A DNA stretch of 64,000 bases from Flavobacterium sp. LC2016-13. GTDB lineage: Bacteria > Bacteroidota > Bacteroidia > Flavobacteriales > Flavobacteriaceae. The stretch spans positions 682,001 through 746,000 of the forward strand of contig NZ_WMDQ01000002.1 in NCBI RefSeq assembly GCF_009707955.1. Direction: 5' to 3'. The translations under genes and the position numbers were made by a program. A model generated the notes under the pieces. That model worked only from the letters and a program-made list of their open reading frames with translations. It did no database searches and was not told the origin of the DNA. Positions 25,545 to 32,811 of this stretch are shown piece by piece (position 1 is the stretch's first letter; each line of letters begins with the position of its first letter).

Positions 25545-26273
25545 ATGAATAATAAGAATAAAATATTAAAAACCTTAAAAAGAATATGGTTTGTTTGTGC
25601 CATTTCATTTATTTTTTGGTTATTCTATTCTGCTCAATCTCATGGAGTTTCAAAATCATTCTTAGAAAGTAATCATAAAATCACGGTAAAAGATAATGGA
25701 GATTATTTTCTATTTGATCCCCAACAAACTACAGATAAAGTCTTTGTTTTTTATCCTGGTGCAATGGTCGATCCTAAAGCTTACGTGCCATTATGCAGAA
25801 AAATTTCAGAAAACGGTATAAAAGTTTATTTGATTAAAATGCCTTGGAGATTAGCTACAAATGGTTACGAACTTCCAAAACAGCTTGGTTTATTATTAGA
25901 TAAAAACAAAACATATATTTTAGCCGGACACTCGCAAGGCGGAAAAATGGCAGCGCAATTCGTGAAAGAAAATCCAAATTTAATTGATAAATTGATTTTA
26001 ATCGGAACAACACATCCTCGAGATATTTCACTTGCAGACAGTAAAATTCCAATCTTAAAAATATATGGTTCTAATGATGGTATTGCAGATGAAAGAACGA
26101 TTTTTAAAAATAAGAGCAAACTTCCCGCTACTGCAAAATTTGTAGAAATCAAAGGTGCAAATCATGCTCAATTTGGTTATTATGGTTTTCAATTGGGCGA
26201 TAATTCTGCCGAAATTTCACGCGAACAGCAACAAGCAGAAACATTAAAAATTATAATGAAATTTATTAATTGA
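25545..26273 (+). CDS. Membrane-anchored alpha/beta hydrolase
   Basis: A 242-residue hydrolase of the alpha/beta superfamily (dienelactone-hydrolase-like). The N-terminal helix at about 13-30 is an uncleaved anchor or signal. The nucleophile elbow GHSQGG places the catalytic serine at residue 130. An aspartate in GSNDGIAD and a histidine in GANHAQFGYYG are in the expected order for the triad. The substrate is unknown; the neighbours do not help. It follows the two exported unknowns after 34 bp on the same strand. Confidence 0.83.
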   Translation: MNNKNKILKTLKRIWFVCAISFIFWLFYSAQSHGVSKSFLESNHKITVKDNGDYFLFDPQQTTDKVFVFYPGAMVDPKAYVPLCRKISENGIKVYLIKMPWRLATNGYELPKQLGLLLDKNKTYILAGHSQGGKMAAQFVKENPNLIDKLILIGTTHPRDISLADSKIPILKIYGSNDGIADERTIFKNKSKLPATAKFVEIKGANHAQFGYYGFQLGDNSAEISREQQQAETLKIIMKFIN

Positions 26274-26306
26274 AATTTCAATTTCTAAATTTTGTGTTCG
26301 AATAGC

Positions 26307-26340
26307 TTTGTAAATTCTACATCAAAATCTTTTATCTTTG
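26307..26340 (+). promoter_or_regulatory. Putative promoter of the MCP-like sensor-domain gene
   Basis: TTTG at 26307-26310 and TATCTTTG at 26333-26340 resemble the Bacteroidota -33 and -7 elements. The spacer of 22 bp is slightly longer than the usual 19-20, so the -7 part is the firmer assignment. Confidence 0.4.
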
Positions 26341-26380
26341 AGAAGCTAACCATTTGTAAGTCAATTTTAAAATCAGCATT

Positions 26381-27010
26381 ATGAAAGATCTAAAGAAATA
26401 TAGCAATAAAACAAAAGCTGCTTTCATTTTGCTAATTATAATGTTGATTATTATTCTGAGTAATTTGAATACATTACAAAATTCTAAAAAAGTCAACGAA
26501 AACATCAATGCAATTTATAACGATCGATTGGTTGTTGCACATTATATTTTTCAATATTCTAAAGAACTTCATTTTATAAAAAGCGAGGCCGAAAAACTTG
26601 ATTTAAGCGATAATATTAAAAAAGATGAAATTATTCATACTTTAAATATCGTTCATAACATTGATGATCTCTATGCTAAAACTGTTTTAACCAATAAAGA
26701 AAAAGAACATTTTGATACGTTTCTAGCTTCCTGTAAAGAAATCAATAATCAGGTAGAAAATAAAAACTGGAATAAAATTGCCTTTGCCAGTGCAGAAGCT
26801 TTAAAAACTTTAGAATCATTATCTGAAATTCAGATTAAGGAAGGAAAAGCAAAATTAGCAAATGCCAATGCGATGTATAACAAAAATAATAGTTTGGGAC
26901 AACTTCAGATTGCTTTGCTTATTATTTTAGGAGGAATTACTTTTTATTTACTGATTGTAAAAAAAAGAAAAAGAAAAATCAAAATCCCTGAACCGCCGAG
27001 TATGAATTAG
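26381..27010 (+). CDS. Four-helix-bundle sensor-domain membrane protein
   Basis: A 209-residue protein with a membrane helix at about 12-31, a periplasmic helical region (about 32-170), a second membrane helix at 174-191, and a short basic cytoplasmic tail ending in KIPEPPSMN. This architecture matches the 4HB_MCP sensor module found in chemoreceptors and kinases, but no signalling domain follows. The protein may therefore sense ligands or membrane state by partner contacts only, or be a truncated receptor. It has its own terminator. Confidence 0.72.
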   Translation: MKDLKKYSNKTKAAFILLIIMLIIILSNLNTLQNSKKVNENINAIYNDRLVVAHYIFQYSKELHFIKSEAEKLDLSDNIKKDEIIHTLNIVHNIDDLYAKTVLTNKEKEHFDTFLASCKEINNQVENKNWNKIAFASAEALKTLESLSEIQIKEGKAKLANANAMYNKNNSLGQLQIALLIILGGITFYLLIVKKRKRKIKIPEPPSMN

Positions 27011-27099
27011 ATAATCTAGTTTCATGTTATTTTTGTTTCAGGTTTCAGGTTTAGTTGTTGTGTTATTTCGATACGTTTATTTTTCCTGTAAAGCATAAA

Positions 27100-27140
27100 A
27101 AAAACCAAATTCTAAAGCTAAACTTTAGAATTTGGTTTTT
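27100..27140. terminator. Strong bidirectional terminator
   Basis: A perfect 18-bp stem (AAAAACCAAATTCTAAAG and complement) with a 5-nt loop has A and T tracts on its flanks. It separates the plus-strand sensor-domain gene from the convergent minus-strand DUF2911 gene. Confidence 0.92.
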
Positions 27141-27164
27141 CAAAAATATTGCAATTTTAAAGTA

Positions 27165-28007
27165 TTATCTACTCCACTCAGCAATACTATCTTTATTCAT
27201 TTTTACGTAATCCTGATTGTTTGCAGCTTCAGCAGCAGCTAATGAAACTTTTGCCGTTTCGATTGCTCCTTTTTTATCACCTTGTTTTGCCTGAATTAAT
27301 GATTTTAATCTCGACATAAAATAAGGCTTATCAGTGCTCATATCTAGTGCTTTGTCTATATAAACTTTAGCAGTTGTAATATTTCCGTTTGATTGAAACA
27401 AATATTGAGACGCAGCATAATAATCATTAGAAGTTGGTCCGCCCAAAGTTTTTTCAATACTTGCAGTTGCATTTTTAGCAGTAGGAACTTCAAATTTCAA
27501 AGCAACATGAGAATTTTCCCAAGCCATTTCTAAATAACCAAAATTAGGATCTAAACCATTAATTCCAATTGTAAAAGTTTCAACCGGATTTGGTAAAGCA
27601 TCTTCTTTAACTGTAGTTCTTAAAGCAACATAAGCATCGTTCCAGTTTTCAGGCAATCCCCAGTTATCAGTTGAAAGATAAAAAATTACTTCCCAGCTTT
27701 CGATTTTAGGAATTGTATAAATTGCATATTTCCCTTTTTTTAATGTTTTACCATCAATAACAACATCATCACTAAAATTAATGATCGTGTTTTCATTAGC
27801 TCCTGTTCTCCATAATTTACCAAACGGAACCAAGTTTCCAAAAACCGCTCTGCCTCTCGCTCCCGGTCTTGAATAAGTAACTTCAACATCCGTTAAACCA
27901 ACAGTTTGTTTTATATAACCTTTTGGACTCGCTTGTGGTGTTTTTATTTGCGCCTCTATAGCAAAAGGAGCCAAAATAATGGCCAATGCAATAAATAATT
28001 TCTTCAT
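27165..28007 (-). CDS. DUF2911 family exported protein
   Basis: A 280-residue protein with a signal peptide of about 19 residues (PFAIEAQ). The DUF2911 domain occupies about 35-180, with the characteristic VGLTDVEVTYSRPGARGR, then FGNLVPFGKLWRTGANENT and WEVIFYLSTDNWG. The C-terminal third is helical (TPR-like; KAYIDKALDMSTDKPY) and may be a protein-contact surface. DUF2911 proteins are widespread in Bacteroidota and have no confirmed activity. It ends the minus-strand transcript at the terminator at 27100. Confidence 0.88.
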   Translation of the reverse strand: MKKLFIALAIILAPFAIEAQIKTPQASPKGYIKQTVGLTDVEVTYSRPGARGRAVFGNLVPFGKLWRTGANENTIINFSDDVVIDGKTLKKGKYAIYTIPKIESWEVIFYLSTDNWGLPENWNDAYVALRTTVKEDALPNPVETFTIGINGLDPNFGYLEMAWENSHVALKFEVPTAKNATASIEKTLGGPTSNDYYAASQYLFQSNGNITTAKVYIDKALDMSTDKPYFMSRLKSLIQAKQGDKKGAIETAKVSLAAAEAANNQDYVKMNKDSIAEWSR

Positions 28008-28078
28008 TTTTTAAGTTTATTTTGTTTTGTTCAAATTTACAAATTCAATTAGCGAACGAATGTTAAATTTTATATAAT

Positions 28079-28741
28079 TCAAGCTCCTAACTGTGATATT
28101 TTTTGTGCATTTAGTTCACTAAACTCGTTTATTATTAAGTCGGCTTCAGATAGATCCTGCAATTTAGAATGATGACTATTATAGCCAACACAAAAAATTC
28201 CTGCTGCTTTTGCAGCCCTCACTCCATTTGTACTGTCTTCGATCACAATACAATTTTCTTTTGGAGCAATTGATAATGAAGCTGCATGCAGGAAAATAGC
28301 CGGATTTGGTTTTGATTGCGGAAAATCTTCACCACTTACAACATACGTAAAATATTGATGTAAATTGAATCTTGTAAAAACACGCTCAATCGTTACTTTT
28401 GATGCAGAAGAAGCCAAAATCAGCTGAATTCCATTAGCATACAAATCTTTAATCAAATCTTCAACTCCTTCTAATAAATACAAGTCTTCCTTAGTATCAA
28501 AAGCATCATTAAAAATGTTTCTTTTTCTTTGAATCAAATCTTCAACTTCATGCTCAATTGTTGGAAAAAAACCTTTTAAAGTCTGAAAAGTATTTCGCGT
28601 AGAAAATCCCGTAAACGAAGTATACATTTCTTCGGTTACTTCAATATTTAATTCTGAAAATTGTTTGTAATACGCATAACGGTGAACGGGTTCTGTATCG
28701 ACAATTACGCCGTCCATATCAAAAATTACTGTTTTTATCAT
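28079..28741 (-). CDS. HAD-family phosphatase (phosphoglucomutase-like)
   Basis: A 220-residue haloacid-dehalogenase hydrolase with a helical cap. Motif I is FDMDGVIVDTEP at residues 7-18, motif II is LASSAS near 113-118, and the C-terminal acidic motif is VIEDSTNGVRAAKAAG. The closest functional group is the beta-phosphoglucomutase / sugar phosphatase branch, but the true substrate cannot be chosen. It stands between repeat-rich spacer on its upstream side and DUF2911 downstream. Confidence 0.85.
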   Translation of the reverse strand: MIKTVIFDMDGVIVDTEPVHRYAYYKQFSELNIEVTEEMYTSFTGFSTRNTFQTLKGFFPTIEHEVEDLIQRKRNIFNDAFDTKEDLYLLEGVEDLIKDLYANGIQLILASSASKVTIERVFTRFNLHQYFTYVVSGEDFPQSKPNPAIFLHAASLSIAPKENCIVIEDSTNGVRAAKAAGIFCVGYNSHHSKLQDLSEADLIINEFSELNAQKISQLGA

Positions 28742-28748
28742 TTTTTTT

Positions 28749-28787
28749 AAGGTGCTAAGGTTCTAAGTCACAAAGGTGCAAAGGTTT
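28749..28787 (+). repeat. Dispersed intergenic repeat, copy B (inverted)
   Basis: The reverse complement matches the element at 13206-13245 over about 40 bp with only a few differences: AACCTTTGCACCTTTG, then ACTTAGAACCTTAG, then ACCTT. The two copies lie in spacers of unrelated genes, about 15 kb apart. Confidence 0.65.
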
Positions 28788-28794
28788 TCTGTAG

Positions 28795-28814
28795 AGGCGC
28801 ACAGCAGTGCGTCT
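28795..28814 (+). repeat. Short hairpin with GCGCAC / GTGCGTC core
   Basis: AGGCGCAC and GTGCGTCT pair (one G-T wobble) around a 4-nt loop and are followed by TTTTT on the plus strand. The core matches the hairpin after the GH28 gene at 11838-11861. It lies between two minus-strand genes, so it is not placed as a terminator of either and looks like a repeat unit. Confidence 0.5.
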
Positions 28815-28867
28815 TTTTCTTTTATAATGCTTTTAAATTTCTTCTAAAGTGCCAGGATTATGAAATA

Positions 28868-28908
28868 CTAAGTTGCTAAGTTTTTTAGCTAAAATCTTAG
28901 CAACTTAG
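28868..28908. repeat. Inverted repeat with CTAAGTTGCTAAG arms
   Basis: Perfect 13-bp arms, CTAAGTTGCTAAG at 28868-28880 and its complement at 28896-28908, flank a 15-nt loop. The right arm continues as AACTTAGAACCTTAG, matching part of the dispersed repeat at 13206 and 28749. It lies 12 bp after the tcdA stop codon on the minus strand and could also act as its terminator; reading leftward it is followed by ATAT without a good T tract. Confidence 0.55.
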
Positions 28909-28920
28909 AACCTTAGTATC

Positions 28921-29643
28921 TTAGTCTCTTTTTTTAGCAAGCAAATATCTAATTACAGTTTCTGCGGCATGAAGTCCAAATAAACCTGGCATATAACTGT
29001 TGGTTCCGTAAAAAGATTTTTTAAAATTTTTTCCGTCTGTTAGTTTCAAACTCTTTTCGTCTTGAATTTCAGATGAAAAAACTACTTTCAATTTATTGAT
29101 TTTTACTTCTTTTAAACGCTTACGTATAGTTTTAGAGAAATAACAATTAATTGTTTTAGAAATATCACTCACTTTTACTTTCGAAGCCAGCATTTTTCCG
29201 CCAGCACCCATACTGCTTATAATTTTAACTCTTTTGCGTTTTGCGGCAATAATTAAATTTAGTTTTGGAGTAATACTATCAATACAATCCAGAACATAAT
29301 CAAATTCAGGCGAAACAATCTCAAAAGCGCGTTCCGGAGATAAAAATTCCTCCACACGAGTCAATTTCAATTCCGGATTAATATCCATCAAACGATCTCC
29401 AACAATCTTAATTTTTGGCTGTCCAACTGTCGAATGCAAAGCAGGTAATTGTCTGTTAATATTCGTAATATCAACAACATCACCATCAACAATTGTCATG
29501 TTTCCTACTCCTGCCCTTGCTAAAAATTCAGCTGCAAAAGATCCTACTCCGCCTAAGCCTACTACTAAAACATTTGCATTACGCAAGTTTTCTAATCCTT
29601 CTTTTGTAAATAAAAGCTCGGCTCTTTCTGTCCACTCTGCCAT
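28921..29643 (-). CDS. tcdA: tRNA threonylcarbamoyladenosine dehydratase
   Basis: A 240-residue E1-like (ThiF/MoeB fold) enzyme that cyclises t6A to ct6A at position 37 of ANN-decoding tRNAs. The adenylate-binding glycine motif is VVGLGGVGS at residues 27-35, followed by DGDVVDITNINRQLPALHSTVG and later DCIDSITPKLNLI. The start is the ATG at 29643 (MAEWTERAELLF, the family N-terminus); the extended frame upstream is spurious. It follows tatD by 47 bp on the minus strand. Confidence 0.92.
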   Translation of the reverse strand: MAEWTERAELLFTKEGLENLRNANVLVVGLGGVGSFAAEFLARAGVGNMTIVDGDVVDITNINRQLPALHSTVGQPKIKIVGDRLMDINPELKLTRVEEFLSPERAFEIVSPEFDYVLDCIDSITPKLNLIIAAKRKRVKIISSMGAGGKMLASKVKVSDISKTINCYFSKTIRKRLKEVKINKLKVVFSSEIQDEKSLKLTDGKNFKKSFYGTNSYMPGLFGLHAAETVIRYLLAKKRD

Positions 29644-29690
29644 ATATATTCTTTTGTTTGTTTTTATTTTTTTTGTTTCAAGTTTCAAGT

Positions 29691-30341
29691 TCACTCTTCA
29701 CTAAACACATCTCTAAAATTACTTGAAATAATATCTTGTAATTTCTTAATTGTTAATTCTTTATATTCTGAAGCTAAATCATAAACCTGTTTAATATTTT
29801 CTTCAATTGTGTCGGTTTCCAGAAAAAAACGATCATTTGGAATGTTCTGAAAAACAGTTTTCAAATCCGGATTTCTAAGTAAATATTTCCCAAACGAAAT
29901 ATAAAATCCTTCTTTAATAAGTTGTTCTGCAATTTGATTGTTTTTAGAAAAACCGTGCATAATCATCGGAACTGAAATTTTCAATTTCTTTTTAATTGCT
30001 ATAACTTCCTGAAAAGCTGCAACACAATGTATTACTACAGGTTTTTTATATTTTTCGGCTAAAACTAATTGCTTTTCGAAAACTGAAATTTGTAATTCTA
30101 ACGGAATTTCGATTCGCTTATCTAAACCACATTCACCAATTGCCAGACAATTTTGGGTTTGCAATTTCTCTTCAATAATTTTCAAATCAGCATCAATTCT
30201 GTTTTCTACAATATACCAGGGATGAATTCCAATTGAATAAGACGGAATTGAAGCATCAAATTCATGCGGATATTGATTCACCAACTCTAAAATATCAGGT
30301 TGGTTTGTAAAATGATGTGTATGAAAATTAAAAAATTCCAT
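29691..30341 (-). CDS. TatD-family metal-dependent hydrolase
   Basis: A 216-residue TIM-barrel metallohydrolase of the TatD family (3'-5' exonuclease / DNase activity in characterised members). Metal ligands are visible as HTHHF at residues 7-11 (the N-terminal HxH), a glutamate in AIGECGLD, HCVAA in the fourth strand and FFLETDTIEE at the C-terminal side. It is shorter than typical TatD (about 260 residues), as is common for the Bacteroidota paralogs. The first base of its start overlaps the DUF1684 stop. Confidence 0.85.
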   Translation of the reverse strand: MEFFNFHTHHFTNQPDILELVNQYPHEFDASIPSYSIGIHPWYIVENRIDADLKIIEEKLQTQNCLAIGECGLDKRIEIPLELQISVFEKQLVLAEKYKKPVVIHCVAAFQEVIAIKKKLKISVPMIMHGFSKNNQIAEQLIKEGFYISFGKYLLRNPDLKTVFQNIPNDRFFLETDTIEENIKQVYDLASEYKELTIKKLQDIISSNFRDVFSEE

Positions 30342-30940
30342 TAATGAAATGTTTTCACTCCGGCTTTAATCTCAACATTCAAATCATTTTCCAAAGGAAC
30401 AAGCGGACATGAATATTTGTGATTATAAGCACAATAAGGATTGTAAGCCTGATTAAAATCTACTGCAATAGTACTTCCTTTCGGAATTTTTAGATCAATA
30501 TATCTTCCACCTATATAACTTTCTTTTCCTGAAGTTAAATCTGAAAAAGGTAAAAACAAATGATCTTTATATTCTTTCGTTTTAGAAAGTTCAATATTTC
30601 TGTAAACATTCAATTGCAATGCAACATTGTTTAAAGTAAAATATAAAGTTCCGTATTTTATATATTTTGGAGTTCTTGTTCCGGTAGTTTTCATTTCAAA
30701 AACTTTTTCATTCTTTGCTTTTACGAACTTTGCATTCACAAAATATTTTCCATCAATCGGGTAAAAATCCAAGGCTTTAAAAGCCTTTAAATCTTCTTCC
30801 ATCAACGGACTCGTCTTAGCATCAGCATATTCTGAATTTATTGTTTTCTGAAATTTTTCTGTATCAGTTTTATTAAATTTACTTTGGCTAAAGCAAAAAT
30901 TAAAAACCAGCAACACTAAAAAAGCAATACTATTTTTCAT
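30341..30940 (-). CDS. DUF1684 domain secreted protein
   Basis: A 199-residue exported protein. A signal peptide ends near residue 18 (FCFSQ). The domain carries the DUF1684 signature: the acidic/hydrophobic middle GGRYIDLKIPKG, and the C-terminal stretch NPYCAYNHKYSCPLVPLENDLNV. The conserved cysteines in YCAYNHKYSC may form a disulfide. Function is unknown. The ATG at 30940 is preferred because it gives a clean signal peptide; the longer frame has none. It overlaps tatD by one base. Confidence 0.85.
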   Translation of the reverse strand: MKNSIAFLVLLVFNFCFSQSKFNKTDTEKFQKTINSEYADAKTSPLMEEDLKAFKALDFYPIDGKYFVNAKFVKAKNEKVFEMKTTGTRTPKYIKYGTLYFTLNNVALQLNVYRNIELSKTKEYKDHLFLPFSDLTSGKESYIGGRYIDLKIPKGSTIAVDFNQAYNPYCAYNHKYSCPLVPLENDLNVEIKAGVKTFH

Positions 30941-30955
30941 CTTTGAAATTTTGAG

Positions 30956-31017
30956 CAAAAATAGTTTAAAAGTAACAAAGCACCAACCGCTATACCCGAC
31001 AAAGTTTCCTAACTTTG
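30956..31017. promoter_or_regulatory. Divergent promoter region of DUF1684 and MFS genes
   Basis: Two -7 matches point outward. TATTTTTG on the minus strand (30963-30956) stands 16 bp before the DUF1684 start. TAACTTTG on the plus strand (31010-31017) stands 22 bp before the MFS ATG. Good -33 elements are not evident. Confidence 0.45.
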
Positions 31018-31038
31018 TGGCAAATAACTTCATTTATA

Positions 31039-32256
31039 ATGCTCAAAACTGCTTTTAACCAATACATCAATAATTTTAGGGGATTTTCAAGAGAAATTTG
31101 GATACTTACGCTTGTTACTTTTATCAATCGTGCAGGAACAATGGTGCTTCCTTTTTTATCAAAATATTTAAAAGAAGATCTACAATTTACTTATAATCAA
31201 GTGGGTTGGATCATGGTTTCTTTTGGATTAGGTTCTATGTTAGGTTCATGGTTGGGTGGAAAATTATCTGATAAAATCGGATTTTATAAAATCATGATTT
31301 TTAGTTTGTTTACGAGTGGTGTTTCACTTTTTTTCATACAATATATTACTACTTTCTGGGCATTATGTTTTGCAATGTTTGTGTTAATGGTTATTGCAGA
31401 TATGTTTAGACCTGCAATGTTTGTTTCATTGGGCGCTTATGCAAAACCAGAAAATAGAACTCGTGCCTTAACTTTAGTTCGTTTAGCGGTAAATTTAGGT
31501 TTTGCTGCCGGTCCTGCTTTGGGAGGTTTAATTATTATGGGAATTGGATATCAAGGGCTTTTTTGGGTTGATGGTGCTTCCTGTATTATTTCAATTTCAA
31601 TTTTTGCTTTATTAGTTAAAGAAAAGAAGAAAGCAGTTCATGGTGATAAAATGGAAATTCCGGCAGAAATAAAATCAGTTTTTCATGACCGCATTTTTTG
31701 GGTTTTCTTATTTGTGAGTTTTATAACCGCGATGATTTTTTTCCAGTTGTTTACCACTTTACCATTATATCATAACGAGAAATTTGGTTTAAGCGAATTC
31801 CAAACCGGGTTATTAATGACTTTAAACGGACTTTTAATTTTTGCTCTAGAAATGCCAACTGTTGGTTTTATGGAAAGAAAAGCATTTCCTAAAATTCGAA
31901 TTATTATTCTTGGGTCATTTATAATGGCGTTGAGTTTCTTTCTATTATTGATTAATGTCTGGGCCGGAATATTAGTAATTAGCATGATTTGTATTTCTAT
32001 TGGAGAAATTTTGACCTTTCCTTTTTCAAATGCTTTTGCTCTAAGTCGTGCGCCACGTGGTCAGGAAGGTCGTTATATGGCACTTTATACAATGAGTTTT
32101 AGTTTGGCACATATAATAAGTTCAAAAGTTGGTTTCGAAATTATATCTCGTTTAGGATATCAAATCAATTGGTTTTTTATGGCTTGTGCTGGAGTTATTG
32201 CAACGCTTTGTTGCTTTTGGATTAAAAAAGCATTGCTGGACGAAAAAATATCTTAA
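31039..32256 (+). CDS. MFS transporter
   Basis: A 405-residue major facilitator protein with 12 predicted helices. The MFS loop 2-3 motif is clear as GSWLGGKLSDKIGFYK (GxLSDRxGR-type), and the sixth helix is followed by a long cytoplasmic linker. The C-terminal half starts around residue 205 (FHDRIFWVFLFVSFITAMIFF). Multidrug-type exporters of the DHA family have this pattern; the substrate is unknown. The ATG at 31039 is preferred over the TTG at 31015, which lies in the promoter. It is divergent from the DUF1684-tatD-tcdA run. Confidence 0.9.
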   Translation: MLKTAFNQYINNFRGFSREIWILTLVTFINRAGTMVLPFLSKYLKEDLQFTYNQVGWIMVSFGLGSMLGSWLGGKLSDKIGFYKIMIFSLFTSGVSLFFIQYITTFWALCFAMFVLMVIADMFRPAMFVSLGAYAKPENRTRALTLVRLAVNLGFAAGPALGGLIIMGIGYQGLFWVDGASCIISISIFALLVKEKKKAVHGDKMEIPAEIKSVFHDRIFWVFLFVSFITAMIFFQLFTTLPLYHNEKFGLSEFQTGLLMTLNGLLIFALEMPTVGFMERKAFPKIRIIILGSFIMALSFFLLLINVWAGILVISMICISIGEILTFPFSNAFALSRAPRGQEGRYMALYTMSFSLAHIISSKVGFEIISRLGYQINWFFMACAGVIATLCCFWIKKALLDEKIS

Positions 32257-32350
32257 AAATTTTATTGCACATAAATCATTAATATTCAATTTATTACATT
32301 TAAATTTGAATGGTTTTTTTATACTCTAAACTCAAATTGAACTTGTTTTT

Positions 32351-32404
32351 TAGTTAAATAACTATATTTATAGTTGTGTAACTAAAAAAATAGTTGTAGT
32401 TTTG
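32351..32404 (+). promoter_or_regulatory. Promoter and BlaI-type operator array
   Basis: Two dyads of the form TAGTTnnnnAACTA occur at 32351-32364 and 32371-32384, with a third half-site TAGTT at 32391-32395. The successive TAGTT starts are exactly 20 bp apart, two helical turns. A third symmetric unit, AACTATATTTATAGTT (32360-32375), bridges the dyads. A promoter lies inside: TTG at 32374-32376, a 20-bp spacer, and TAGTTTTG at 32397-32404. The second dyad covers the -33 element, so binding of a BlaI dimer would block transcription of blaI and the M56 gene. Confidence 0.72.
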
Positions 32405-32421
32405 AATTAAAATTAGAAAAC

Positions 32422-32790
32422 ATGCAAAAGTTAACCAACAAAGAAGAGGAAATCATGCACATTTTATGGAGGCTTAAAAAAGCATTTGTAAAAGAAGTTC
32501 AGGCTGAGATAACTGAAGATCAACCGCATTACAATACCCTATCGACTATTGTTCGTAATCTTGAGGAAAAGGGTTTTGTGGGACATAATGCTTTTGGGAA
32601 TACGCATCAATATTTTCCAATTATTACTTTAGAAGCCTACAGCAAAAAGTATATGAAAACGGCCATAGACAACTATTTTAATAGTTCGTATAAAAATATG
32701 GTTTCATTTTTTGCTAAAGAAGAAAAAATTTCGGCAGATGAATTACGCGAAATTCTGGCTATGATCGAAAATCCAAAAGAAGAAAAATAG
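32422..32790 (+). CDS. BlaI/MecI/CopY-family repressor
   Basis: A 122-residue winged-helix repressor of the BlaI family. The N-terminal half has the DNA-binding fold (KLTNKEEEIMHILWRLKKA, then HYNTLSTIVRNLEEKGFV), and the C-terminal half is the helical dimerization region in which BlaI proteins are cleaved by their membrane sensor. It binds DNA as a dimer at dyads like those directly upstream. The adjacent gene encodes an M56 (BlaR1-like) peptidase, 21 bp downstream, so the pair is a classic sense-and-cleave system. The signal need not be a beta-lactam. Confidence 0.9.
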   Translation: MQKLTNKEEEIMHILWRLKKAFVKEVQAEITEDQPHYNTLSTIVRNLEEKGFVGHNAFGNTHQYFPIITLEAYSKKYMKTAIDNYFNSSYKNMVSFFAKEEKISADELREILAMIENPKEEK

Positions 32791-32811
32791 AAGCAAAATA
32801 ATTATTTATTT

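Noticed and set aside
31015..31038. Extended TTG start of the MFS gene
   Set aside because: The TTG at 31015 lies inside the -7 element TAACTTTG; the ATG at 31039 starts the usual N-terminus.
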